From: Defluviicoccus sp.
GTDB taxonomy: Bacteria > Pseudomonadota > Alphaproteobacteria > Rhodospirillales > Defluviicoccaceae
NCBI GenBank assembly: GCA_029624735.1
Contig: JARSSM010000010.1
Location: forward strand, 1-64,000
DNA length: 64,000 nt
Reading direction: 5' to 3'
The position numbers were made by a program, and so were the translations under genes. The notes under the pieces are model-generated. The model worked only from the letters and a program-made list of their open reading frames with translations. It was not told where the DNA came from and made no database searches. Shown here piece after piece: positions 1 to 8,158 of the stretch (the first letter of the stretch is position 1; the number at the start of each line of letters is the position of its first letter).

Positions 1-2
1 AG

Positions 3-788
3 GTCGCCAAGATCTCCCTGGCCAAAGGGCCGGCCAGCATCCGCACCGAGAACGCTCAGCTCGTAGTCTACATCTTCGTCGATTTCCGCGACCGCGACAT
101 CGGCGGCTACGTCGCCGATGCGCAGAAGGCGGTGACCGAGCAGGTGCGCTTCCCGCAAGGCTACTACGCGACGTGGAGCGGCCAGTTCGAATACCTGCAG
201 CGAGCGGAAGCGCGGATGAAGATCGTCGTGCCGGTGACGCTGATGATCATCTTCTTGCTCCTCTACCTGAATTTCCGGCGGATTACGGAGACGCTGATCG
301 TCATGCTGGCGCTGCCGTTCGCGTTGATCGGCGGCTTATGGTTCGTGCACGCGCTCGGATACAACATGAGTGTCGCCGTCGCCGTCGGCTTCATCGCGCT
401 CGCCGGGGTGGCGGCCGAAACCGGCGTCATCATGCTGATCTACCTCGATCACGCCTGGGCGGAGATCAGGCGCGCGTGTGCGGCCGAGCAGCGCGACGCG
501 ACCCGTGAGGATCTCGCCCGCGCCATCATGATCGGCGCGGTCGAGCGGGTCCGACCGAAGGTGATGACGGTGGTGGCGATCATGACCGGCCTGCTGCCGA
601 TCCTCTGGTCCGCAGGCACCGGCTCGGAGGTGATGCGAAGGATCGCGGTGCCGATGATCGGCGGCATGATCTCCTCGACGATCCTCACCCTCATCGTGAT
701 TCCGGCGATCTACGGCCTCGTGAAGGGCTGGCGACTGCAGCCGGCCAGGGAAACGGAAGACAAGGTGGCGGCAATCGGAACGGCCTAG
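3..788 (+). CDS. cusA: Heavy-metal efflux RND transporter, CusA/CzcA family (C-terminal part)
   Basis: Inner-membrane proton-driven subunit of a tripartite metal exporter. The frame is open from base 3, so the gene begins outside the window. The visible 261 residues start in the last periplasmic part (VVYIFVDFRDRDIGGYV), followed by several membrane segments. The stretch GVAAETGVIMLIYLDHAW and the ending VIPAIYGLVKGW are characteristic of CusA-type pumps rather than AcrB-type drug pumps. A hydrophilic tail of about 20 residues follows. The stop overlaps by four bases the end of a convergent phage-like reading frame. CusB, CusC or a metal sensor are not visible on this side, so the exported metal cannot be fixed from the sequence. 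Confidence 0.85.
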   Translation, partial: VAKISLAKGPASIRTENAQLVVYIFVDFRDRDIGGYVADAQKAVTEQVRFPQGYYATWSGQFEYLQRAEARMKIVVPVTLMIIFLLLYLNFRRITETLIVMLALPFALIGGLWFVHALGYNMSVAVAVGFIALAGVAAETGVIMLIYLDHAWAEIRRACAAEQRDATREDLARAIMIGAVERVRPKVMTVVAIMTGLLPILWSAGTGSEVMRRIAVPMIGGMISSTILTLIVIPAIYGLVKGWRLQPARETEDKVAAIGTA

Positions 789-937
789 CCGCGAGAAAAT
801 CGGTCGGGCAGTTTGCAGACGTTGGAATGCTGCCGCGGGAGTGGGCGAGATGCGTAAGGACTCAGCGCAACGGCGAGCCGATCGCCGACATCATCGGCAG
901 CGAAGGCGATCTGGTTTTCCGCCCCGTCGCTCGCGAC

Positions 938-971
938 CACGATTGGCGCCTTTACACGATTGGCGCCTTCA
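938..971. repeat. 17-bp tandem duplication
   Basis: Two adjacent 17-base units, cacgattggcgccttta (938-954) and cacgattggcgccttca (955-971), differ at one base. Read on the minus strand the second unit creates the TAA that ends the phage tail-fibre-like gene. Collapsing one unit would restore an open frame running on to about 785. Confidence 0.85.
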
Positions 972-1428
972 GAAGTGTCACCACGCCACCGCTGCTCTTG
1001 ATCACGCCGCCCGCGAACCGGCAGACTTGGTGCGCGCCATCGGTGCGGTTCCAAGTGGTCTGGAACGCCTCGAAGCAGAAGACCTTGCGGGCCGGGATGG
1101 TGATGAAGTTGGTGCCGTCGGTGGTGAGCTCGACGGTAGAGCCGTCGGTTGTGGTGGCGGCCAGCACGTAGGTCACCATGCCGTAGCCGCTGGCGGCGCC
1201 GAACCGATACTCAGAAGCGTTTTGGACGGTCTGATGCTTGCCGATGGCGACAGCGTTCGCCTTGACGGCGACGTTGTCCCTGCCGACCGCGATCGAGCGG
1301 GCGCCAACGGCAAGCGGCGTTCCGGCCACGGCGTTGCGGTTGCTTGAGTAGCCGATCAGGGCGTTCTGGCTGAAGTCGGCAAGCGGTATGCGCGCGGCTG
1401 CACCGTCCTGAGCGTGGGCGATGCCCAC
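952..1428 (-). CDS. Phage tail-fibre-like protein with YadA-type head repeats (truncated)
   Basis: A 158-residue protein whose first half holds short repeats of the trimeric-adhesin head type (AVGARSIAVGRDNVAVKANA). Its second half (YVLAATTTDGSTVELTTDG to the C-terminus) resembles the terminal domain seen after such repeats in phage tail fibres. The start is a GTG and the N-terminus looks incomplete for a fibre. The C-terminus is cut by a 17-bp tandem duplication; without it the frame continues through APIVVASDGAENQIAF to about 785. It lies 5.4 kb from the truncated prophage tail end and points the same way, so it may be a detached piece of that prophage. Family assignment is by pattern only. 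Confidence 0.55.
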   Translation of the reverse strand: MGIAHAQDGAAARIPLADFSQNALIGYSSNRNAVAGTPLAVGARSIAVGRDNVAVKANAVAIGKHQTVQNASEYRFGAASGYGMVTYVLAATTTDGSTVELTTDGTNFITIPARKVFCFEAFQTTWNRTDGAHQVCRFAGGVIKSSGGVVTLLKAPIV

Positions 1429-1440
1429 TGCAAGGTCGGA

Positions 1441-1701
1441 CTACAGCCGCTGCTTGCGCTTGGCGACGATGTTGAACGCGCGGTCGAGGTTGATGCTGTA
1501 GGTTTCGCCGCCGCAGATGACGCCCTCGGCTTCGTAGCCCGGCTCCTCGGCGTCCAGCGACTGTAAAGCGGTACAGCCTGCGGACTTAAGCTGATCGAGG
1601 ACCTTGGCAAGTTCCTCAAAGGAGGCACTTCGATCTCGCGCGTGGGCATCGGTAGCAAGGTAGATCGTCACAAGCAGAGTAACCAAGGGCAGAAGCTTCA
1701 T
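1441..1701 (-). CDS. Small secreted PepSY-like protein
   Basis: An 86-residue protein with an N-terminal signal peptide (MKLLPLVTLLVTIYLATDAHA) and a short domain with the pattern of PepSY_2-type proteins: a helix (SFEELAKVLDQLKSAG) followed by YEAEGVICGGETYSINLDRAFNIV. It is probably periplasmic. The start at 1701 is chosen because AGGAGG (1708-1713) lies six bases upstream; the in-frame ATG at 1707 abuts that site. It is transcribed away from the DUF4114 gene. Function is unknown; PepSY proteins often accompany two-component systems, and one follows at 3.5 kb. Confidence 0.6.
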   Translation of the reverse strand: MKLLPLVTLLVTIYLATDAHARDRSASFEELAKVLDQLKSAGCTALQSLDAEEPGYEAEGVICGGETYSINLDRAFNIVAKRKQRL

Positions 1702-1935
1702 CCTCATCCTCCTGGTACGGGACAGCCAAGCCTCAGCTTCGTCGCCGCCGGCAGCCGGCCCGGCGGCTGCAAGCCATGATATGCGGGCGGGCGAGCCCCT
1801 GCAAACCCACTGGGTCGTGCACCTGGCCACCGGACCGCCTCCGCCTTACCGATCCGTATGCCAGCGGCCCGGTTCCGGTAACCCCGTCAGACTTATTCCT
1901 TCGGCCAGTAACCTGACGCGGGAGGAGTTTCGAGC

Positions 1936-3378
1936 ATGCAACCGATACTGCCTGACTTTCGCGCTGCTCAGTTCGAGAAAGGCGCGCCCATCGTTAACCC
2001 GTACTTCCCCCTCACCCCCGGCACCATCCGCAGCTACTCGGGGAGCAAGGAAGGGGGCGGCGAGATCGAAACGGAGAGCAACGACCTCTTCGTCACGTTT
2101 GAAACGAAGAAGATCAAGGGCGTCGAGACCACCGTCGTCCGCGATACGGCGTACAACGACGGCGTCCTGGTCGAAGATACCCTCGATTGGTACGCTCAGG
2201 ATACCGACGGCAACGTCTGGTACCTTGGCGAGATCGCCTACAATTACCGCTACGACGACGAAGGCATCTACACGGAAACCGACACCGACGGCTCCTGGAC
2301 CGCAGGCAAAGGTGGCGCCAAGCCGGGATGGATCATGCCGGCGGAACCGGCGGAAGGCCTCAAGTACTATCAGGAGTTCGCCCGCGGAGTCGCTGTGGAC
2401 GAGGGCGAGGTCGTTGCTATCAACCAAACCGTTACGACCGATCTCGCAAGCTACCAGGGAGCCCTGAAGACCCTCGATACGACCGCCCTTGAACCCACTG
2501 CGCGGGAGTTCAAGTATTACGTCCCCGGCGTTGGCCAAGTCTTGGCCGAAGAGGGCCTGAATGCTGAAAACGAGCCGGACTTTGTCGTCGAGCTGAGAAA
2601 CAGTCGTACGGTCGTCAAAGACGACGATGATGACGAGGACGATGATGACGAGGCAGGTGATGGCGACGGCGGATTTGCAGTAGCTGACTTACACGAAGGC
2701 CAGCCGCTCGCCGGCGCCGACCAGGCCGATGGTCCCGATGCCGATGACTTCGAAGGTGAGGGGGCGAATCTTTACGTCACCGTTCTCGGCGGCACGACCG
2801 AACTCGATGACGCGCTGGGCGCCTACACCTTCGATCTCGAAAGCGGCCGCATCGGCCAGGGGCGGGTCCTGTTTGCGTCGAGCGAGGACATCGAAGCCGG
2901 CGACAGCTTTGGGATCAGGGTTCGGGACGGCAACGGCCTGGGACTGTTTGCCGTTGCCGACGGCGGGGAGCTAGGGATCGATCTTGCCGACTATGAGGAC
3001 GGCGGCCTCCACTTCCGCAACATCCTCACCGGCCGCAAGGCCACGATCGAAGACGGTCTCGCGCCGCTGGTTACCGACAGCGAAAAGAACCCGCTGCCGA
3101 TCCAGGCGCTGCACGTCCTCGGCAACGACGACGGCTTCAATTTCCTGAACCCGGTTGCCGGCGTGCACGCGGTCGAACTCGAAAGCGACGCGCAGACCGA
3201 AGACGACGACACGATCCTCATCGGCTTCGAGGACGGGCGCCTCACCAGCCCCGATTTCGATGGGGATTACAACGACCTCATCGTTGCGGTGAGCGAGGAG
3301 CCGCTCTCGACGGAAGTGGTCGACAGCCTGTTGGCCGAACTGCAGCCGGCGCCGGTGACGGACGCCTTGATCGCGTGA
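1936..3378 (+). CDS. DUF4114 domain protein with acidic linker
   Basis: A 480-residue protein. Residues 1-220 form an aromatic, beta-rich domain (NPYFPLTPGTIRSYSGSKEG, DWYAQDTDGNVWYLGEIA) that I know only as an uncharacterised bacterial domain. A nearly pure Asp/Glu run (about 227-245) follows. The C-terminal part ends with DFDGDYNDLIVAV, the hallmark of DUF4114, thought to be a calcium-binding-like beta domain of surface or secreted proteins. No classical signal peptide is seen at this start. GGGAGGAG lies eight bases before the ATG. Location and role are inferred at best; it might be surface-associated. Confidence 0.7.
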   Translation: MQPILPDFRAAQFEKGAPIVNPYFPLTPGTIRSYSGSKEGGGEIETESNDLFVTFETKKIKGVETTVVRDTAYNDGVLVEDTLDWYAQDTDGNVWYLGEIAYNYRYDDEGIYTETDTDGSWTAGKGGAKPGWIMPAEPAEGLKYYQEFARGVAVDEGEVVAINQTVTTDLASYQGALKTLDTTALEPTAREFKYYVPGVGQVLAEEGLNAENEPDFVVELRNSRTVVKDDDDDEDDDDEAGDGDGGFAVADLHEGQPLAGADQADGPDADDFEGEGANLYVTVLGGTTELDDALGAYTFDLESGRIGQGRVLFASSEDIEAGDSFGIRVRDGNGLGLFAVADGGELGIDLADYEDGGLHFRNILTGRKATIEDGLAPLVTDSEKNPLPIQALHVLGNDDGFNFLNPVAGVHAVELESDAQTEDDDTILIGFEDGRLTSPDFDGDYNDLIVAVSEEPLSTEVVDSLLAELQPAPVTDALIA

Positions 3379-3531
3379 GGCTCGGTTGCCGGGTTGCGAG
3401 TCAAGCATCGGCGGTGGCCGGCCTGAACGCCGGCTGCCGCTTGTGGCCGGGTTCCGTGCTATCGTCATACTCGCGGCGGCAAGCAAACGGCCAGAGGCGG
3501 CGAGAGAAGGCGATGGAGGTGCAAAGAGGCG

Positions 3532-4209
3532 GTGAAGATCCTGATCATCGAAGACGACGACGAGACCGCCGATTTTATCATTCGCGGCCTAAAGGAGCAG
3601 GGCAGCGTCGTTGATCGGGCTGCTACGGCACGCGACGGCATGTTCCTTGCCAGCGATGGCCAGTACGATGTCTTGATTGTCGATCGTCTGCTGCCCGGCA
3701 TGGACGGCCTCAATGCCGTCAAGCTGCTACGGGAGGCCGACGTTCGCACGCCGGTGCTGTTCTTGAGCGCGTTGAGCGGCATCGACGAGCGGATCAGGGG
3801 CCTTGATGCCGGCGGCGATGACTATCTCGTCAAACCGTTTGCGTTTTCCGAACTGACGGCTCGCCTGCGTGCGCTGGTACGCCGGCAGCCGCTCAGTCCG
3901 CAAAACGGCCCGTTGCGTGTCGGCGAGCTGAAGCTTGACCGTTTGACCCGCCGGGTCGAGCGAGCCGGCGCCCGGATCGAACTGCAGCCGCGGGAATTCC
4001 GTCTGCTCGAATACCTGATGCTGCACGCGGGCGAAGTCGTCACCCGGACGATGCTTCTGGAGCATGTCTGGGATTACCATTTCGAGCCAAAGACCAGTGT
4101 TGTTGAAACCCACATGAGCCGCCTGCGGGCGAAGATCGACAGACCGTTTGCGGTCGAGCTCATCAGAACCGTTCGCGGTGCGGGCTACGTCATTGCTGCA
4201 CCTACGTAA
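3532..4209 (+). CDS. OmpR/PhoB-type response regulator
   Basis: A 225-residue DNA-binding response regulator. The receiver domain (about 1-115) has the acidic pocket EDDD at 7-10, phospho-acceptor Asp51 in LIVDRLLPGMDG, and the conserved Lys in YLVKPFA. The C-terminal winged helix (about 130-222) has the usual ELQPREFRLLEYL and VRGAGYVI motifs. It starts with GTG. It overlaps the downstream sensor kinase gene, so the two form one operon. The porin gene immediately after is a plausible target, but no binding site was identified. Confidence 0.93.
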   Translation: MKILIIEDDDETADFIIRGLKEQGSVVDRAATARDGMFLASDGQYDVLIVDRLLPGMDGLNAVKLLREADVRTPVLFLSALSGIDERIRGLDAGGDDYLVKPFAFSELTARLRALVRRQPLSPQNGPLRVGELKLDRLTRRVERAGARIELQPREFRLLEYLMLHAGEVVTRTMLLEHVWDYHFEPKTSVVETHMSRLRAKIDRPFAVELIRTVRGAGYVIAAPT

Positions 4210-5530
4210 GGTCTTCGCCTCTGCATCCTTCCGGCTTACAATCGCCTGTGCGGGGGCCTTTGTATTGGTTATTTTGGTTTTGTTTACCATCGGCGGTATC
4301 GCCACCGTGGTCTTTCTGGACCACGAGCTGAAATGGCGGGTGGACGATGAGGTCGCCGCGCTCAAGGACGCTTTTGCCATGGCCGGCGAACCGGGCCTGA
4401 TCCGCGCGATCGAAAATCGCGAGCGTTCGGTCTACACGGAGGGCCTTTCCTACCGCCTCAGCACGTTTGGCAACCAGCTTCTCGCCGGCAAGGATTTCCT
4501 GCCAGACTTCTCCGAAGACTGGACCGAGTTCGTGCCGCCGGGCAACGACCCGGACGAGGTTCACGTCGCCAAGGCCGTCCGGCTCTCCGATACTCTCTGG
4601 CTGGCGGTTGCGATCGACCGAGAGCAGCTCAACGATGCGATCGAACTGCTTGTCAACGGTGCCGCTTGGACCCTGGGGATTGCTCCCCTGCTGGCGCTGC
4701 TCTGCGGCTGGATGATGAGCATGATGGTGCTGCGCCGGATCGAGGCGATCACCCGAACGACCGTCCGCATCCGCGAGGAAGGTCTGCATGCCCGGGTGCC
4801 GATTTCTGGCTCTGGTGACGAGTTTGACCGGCTCGCACTCAATATCAACGCGATGCTGGACAGCATCGAGACGTTAACCCGCAACATCGAGCAGGTCTCC
4901 GCGGGGATTGCGCACAACCTTCGATCGCCGCTTTCCCGACTGCATAACACCCTCCACGGGCTGCGACAGGAAGCCAGTCAGCCACCCCTTCTTGACGCCA
5001 TTGACGGCGCGGCTGAACAGGTGACGTCGGTTCTCAGAACCTTCGATGCGCTACTGCGGATCGGTCAGATTGGCTCAGGCACCCGTCGCGCCGGCTTCCG
5101 CGCGGTCGATCTGTCCGAGTTGCTCATTGAGCTGGTTGACACTTATGAACCGGTGGCGAGCGCCGCCGGAAAAAGGCTTACCGCCGAGATTGCACCCAAG
5201 GTTCAGATTCAGGGCGACAAGGAGTTGCTGCTGCAGATGATCGTCAATCTTCTGGAGAATGCGGTGGAGCATACTCCGGAGAACACGACGATCTCGCTCG
5301 CCCTTGCCAGCCGGAGCCCGGTAACCCTGGTGATTGCGGACGATGGCCAAGGGATCCCCGAGGCCGAGCGCCAGCGGGTTTTTGAGCGTTTCTACCGCCT
5401 CGATCGGAGCTTTCCTGGCAACGGTTCTGGGCTCGGTCTGAGCATTGTCCAAGCGATTGCCAAGCTGCACGGTGCGCGCATAAACGTTGCCGATAACGAG
5501 CCCGGGCTTCGGGTTGAACTGAAGTTCTAG
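4178..5530 (+). CDS. Sensor histidine kinase with HAMP domain
   Basis: Partner of the preceding response regulator. It has two membrane segments (LTIACAGAFVLVILVLF near the N-terminus and a second around residue 170), a periplasmic loop of about 140 residues, a HAMP domain, the phospho-acceptor box GIAHNLRSPLSRL, and an ATPase domain with N (LLENAVEHT), G1 (DDGQGIP) and G2 (NGSGLGLSIV) boxes. Start choice is uncertain: GTG 4178, TTG 4148 and TTG 4193 are all in frame and all overlap the regulator. The periplasmic ligand is unknown. Confidence 0.9.
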   Translation: MRATSLLHLRKVFASASFRLTIACAGAFVLVILVLFTIGGIATVVFLDHELKWRVDDEVAALKDAFAMAGEPGLIRAIENRERSVYTEGLSYRLSTFGNQLLAGKDFLPDFSEDWTEFVPPGNDPDEVHVAKAVRLSDTLWLAVAIDREQLNDAIELLVNGAAWTLGIAPLLALLCGWMMSMMVLRRIEAITRTTVRIREEGLHARVPISGSGDEFDRLALNINAMLDSIETLTRNIEQVSAGIAHNLRSPLSRLHNTLHGLRQEASQPPLLDAIDGAAEQVTSVLRTFDALLRIGQIGSGTRRAGFRAVDLSELLIELVDTYEPVASAAGKRLTAEIAPKVQIQGDKELLLQMIVNLLENAVEHTPENTTISLALASRSPVTLVIADDGQGIPEAERQRVFERFYRLDRSFPGNGSGLGLSIVQAIAKLHGARINVADNEPGLRVELKF

Positions 5531-5565
5531 GGAGACCATCGGCTCTGCTCCAAGGACCCCCATCA

Positions 5566-6726
5566 ATGGCGAGCAGGCGCACCGCTCGAACGCACCTTTC
5601 GCTCCGCAATGCTGTAAGCGTGACCATGCTCGGCTTGGCACCGGCTGCGGCCGAAGCCGAGGAGCGGATCCGCGTGCAGATCGGCGGCACCATGCAGCAG
5701 TGGGCGGTCGTTGCCGGTCAAAACATCAACACTGGCGACGGCAGCGAGTTCGACACCGCGGCACTTGATCAGAAGCACAACAGTGAGATCCGTTTCCTTG
5801 GCAAGACAGAGCTGCGCAACGAAGTAGCGATCGGCTTCAGGATTGAACTCGAAGCCAACACCGATGATCAGCAGATCGGTGAAAGTTTTCTCTTCGTCGA
5901 GCAGCCGACGGCCGGTCTTATTCAGATCGGCGACACCGATAACGTCGCCATCACCATGCAGGTCGCTGCTCCCGATGGCGGCATCTCGATCAACGATGGC
6001 GACCTGCTCGGCATCGAGGCGTTCGTCACGCCCGAGGGGTACGAGGAAGGCAACAGTCTGATCGACTCCACGGCTCTGCAGTTGGGCGACGATAATTCGG
6101 GCAAGTTCAGTTACTACACGCCGCGCTTCGCCGGGGTGCAGATCGGCGTGTCCTATATTCCGCGGTTCGAGGACGGCGGCAGCAATAACGACTTCATCAC
6201 GCGCGTCGACTCGGAAGGACCGGTGAGGAATGGCGTCGCGATTGCGGTCAATTACGCGCAAGAGTTTGACGAGCTCGAGATCGAAGCTTATGCCGGTTAT
6301 CTGTTCGGCGATACTCCATCCGCCGAAGGCTCCCGCAACATCCGTGGTGCCGGCGCCGGTCTGGTCGTCGAGTTCGCGGATTTCGAGATCGGCGGGTCGT
6401 TTGCCTGGTCGCGGGGCGATGCGCCGGGCGATACTTCGCTCAACGGACGATCGTTCGATATTGGCATCGCCTACGAATTCAACCGCTACCGCATCGGTCT
6501 CACCTACATCCGTGGCGTCAATGAAGGATCGCGTGTTGATCCCGCGGATCAACGCCTCGACCAGGTGATGCTGAGCGGCACCTACGCGCTGGAGCCAGGA
6601 GTCGACCTTGTGGCGGGAATTTTCTACTACGACGCCGATGGCGAGAAGGATCTGGTCGCTGCCAGCGATGGGGTCCGGAGCAATTGCGGCTTTGGCTTCG
6701 CGACGGCGCTTGAGATCCGCTTCTGA
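5566..6726 (+). CDS. Outer-membrane porin
   Basis: A 386-residue protein with an N-terminal export signal and repeated amphipathic beta strands with aromatic girdle residues (KFSYYTPRFAGVQIGVSYIP, EFNRYRIGLTYIRG). It ends in EIRF, giving the C-terminal Phe needed for outer-membrane insertion. Composition and layout match Gram-negative porins of the type found in Rhodospirillales, which form trimeric diffusion channels. It follows a sensor kinase by 35 bases and may be co-transcribed with it. The prophage tail region begins about 100 bases downstream on the other strand. Confidence 0.85.
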   Translation: MASRRTARTHLSLRNAVSVTMLGLAPAAAEAEERIRVQIGGTMQQWAVVAGQNINTGDGSEFDTAALDQKHNSEIRFLGKTELRNEVAIGFRIELEANTDDQQIGESFLFVEQPTAGLIQIGDTDNVAITMQVAAPDGGISINDGDLLGIEAFVTPEGYEEGNSLIDSTALQLGDDNSGKFSYYTPRFAGVQIGVSYIPRFEDGGSNNDFITRVDSEGPVRNGVAIAVNYAQEFDELEIEAYAGYLFGDTPSAEGSRNIRGAGAGLVVEFADFEIGGSFAWSRGDAPGDTSLNGRSFDIGIAYEFNRYRIGLTYIRGVNEGSRVDPADQRLDQVMLSGTYALEPGVDLVAGIFYYDADGEKDLVAASDGVRSNCGFGFATALEIRF

Positions 6727-6826
6727 GCGCCGGCCCGATTGGGGTGACATGATCGGGATTACGGTGACGATTATGGATTACGGCACATGATCGCGAACTC
6801 ACCGGTCTGCATCGGTGCGTCGCAGG

Positions 6827-7157
6827 TCAGGACCAGTCCTTGAAGCGGAAGCCCTGCGCCCGGCCGCCACGGGCGCGGAAGAGGGCGATGATCGCTTCCG
6901 CTTGCGCCCGGGTCTTGATGCCGGTGGAGGCATCGAAGCACAGCCGGGCCGCCGCCCAGTTCCGGTTGCGCTGTTCGGCTCCCGAGCGCGAGGGTGATGA
7001 CCGTGGTCGAGAATTCAGGGCCCGCGGTGGCGCCGTAGCTGATCTCCGGAGGGAAGCGGACTGCGGACGCCGGCCGGCGATAGAGGCGGTCGTGGATCGG
7101 CGTCATCGCCTTGCCGTCCCAGCTCCGGCTGGCCGGCTGCGGTTCATCGGTGCTCAT
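6827..7157 (-). pseudogene. Phage DUF2460 tail protein, frameshifted and truncated
   Basis: The N-terminal part carries the DUF2460 signature RFPPEISYGATAGPEFSTTV. One extra base near 6984-6986 shifts the frame; skipping it restores the family sequence SGAEQRNRNW and then ARGGRAQGFRFKDWS. Even when corrected, translation stops at TGA 6827-6829 after about 109 codons, whereas the family is about 200 residues. The protein normally sits at the tail tip next to the baseplate hub. Its ATG overlaps the stop of the tail chaperone fusion. The downstream tail genes are missing, so this marks the broken left end of the prophage. Confidence 0.8.
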
Positions 7158-7869
7158 CAGGGTTCCTCGGATAAGCGGGTGTTGATCGCGGCGACCAGGC
7201 CGGCCTCGGCGGCTGGCAGCAACTCGGCGAGGGCGTGAACGTCGTGGCCGAGGGCGGCGCCGAGCGCCAGCGCGGCGGCCAGATCAAGGCCGACGACGAT
7301 GCCCGCCTGTGGCGCGAGCCGCAGCTGGCCGGAGCAGCGGAGGATTACGTCCCACGCCTGCCAGCCGGCGTCGGTCAGCGACTCGTGCTCATGGTAGGGG
7401 CAGAGGCTGCCTTCCGAGCCAGGGTTACCGTTGGCGCACGGCCGGTTCAGCGCGGCACAGTTGGCGCAATATCTCGGGCCCCCGCCGAAGTGCCATCGGC
7501 TTAAGGCGCCAAGCCGTTTTTTTCTTCGTCCAGCAGCAGCGCCGGGCCGAGGTAGAGGCGCTCGAAGGCTTCCGCCATCGGCCACAGATCAAGGAGTGCC
7601 TCGATACCCTCGGGCGTCAACGACACGGGCTGGCCCTCGGCATCGCCGACACCCTGCCACTCCTGGATGCCCAGCCGGCCCAGCGCCTTCACCAGCGCCG
7701 CGGTCCGCTCGCCCGCAGCCTGCGCGTCGTCCGTCGACGAGATGGCGCTACGCTGTGCCGAGGCGCGCGCAGCCATCATCAGCGCCGTGGTGCACGGCCG
7801 GACGTGCACCCGCACGCCATGGCCGAGGTCGAGCCAGTGCGGCTCGCGCTTGAGATCAAGGCGGATCAT
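7157..7869 (-). CDS. Tail assembly chaperone gpGT-like fusion made by -1 frameshift
   Basis: Extended product predicted when ribosomes slip at 7516-7522: the first 118 codons are those of the gpG-like gene, then the -1 frame continues RLGALSRWHFGGGPRYCANC and ends LSEEP, about 237 residues in all. The extension has a cysteine-rich patch (CANC to CPYH) and a C-terminal Ala-rich helix. In lambda-like phages the short and long forms together coat the tape measure before tube assembly. The extension has no convincing start of its own, since it overlaps the zero-frame gene by more than 80 bases. Its stop overlaps the ATG of the DUF2460 pseudogene (TGATG). Confidence 0.7.
7501..7869 (-). CDS. Tail assembly chaperone, gpG-like
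   Basis: A 122-residue zero-frame product (MIRLDLKREPHWLDLGHGVR to NGLAP). It sits downstream of the tail tube gene, the position of gpG in siphophages, and its 3' end carries a canonical slippery heptamer. N-terminal beta-type residues followed by helices fit the chaperone fold, but sequence alone gives no family name; the call rests on position and on the frameshift signal. A plus-strand gene with its own upstream region (7870-8158, no other gene seen) separates it from the tail tube gene. Confidence 0.7.
   Translation of the reverse strand: MIRLDLKREPHWLDLGHGVRVHVRPCTTALMMAARASAQRSAISSTDDAQAAGERTAALVKALGRLGIQEWQGVGDAEGQPVSLTPEGIEALLDLWPMAEAFERLYLGPALLLDEEKNGLAP
7516..7522 (-). promoter_or_regulatory. 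Programmed -1 frameshift site, A AAA AAC
   Basis: On the minus strand the zero-frame codons are GAA AAA AAC, giving the X XXY YYZ heptamer A AAA AAC in the correct phase. Slipping back one base leads straight into the open frame of the gpT-like extension (CGG CTT GGC). The zero-frame stop is five codons downstream. Confidence 0.8.
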
Positions 7870-8158
7870 CAGTTGTTCCTAGATTGTTGATGTATGGCCT
7901 ACCGTTCCCGCTCTGGGGCGAAGCCCGAGTGGCGAGGGTTATCACTCCCAAATGACAGTGGTTATCGGGCGACTGCACGGAAGCACCGGACGCGCGACAT
8001 CCCATTTGCGTCGATTCCGGTCTCAGTCGCGACTGCGTCCGTTATGGCGCTCATCGCAAATGGCAGCCCGCATATAGCGAAGAAAAAATTTGGGAAATTC
8101 CTTTGTGGCGTGTTACCCCAGATTTCACTTCGCTTCATCCAGACTAAGGATATCTGCG

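Noticed and set aside
6960..7020. Programmed frameshift in the DUF2460 gene
   Set aside because: The required shift is +1 with no slippery heptamer, and the protein is also truncated soon after, so mutation is the simpler reading.
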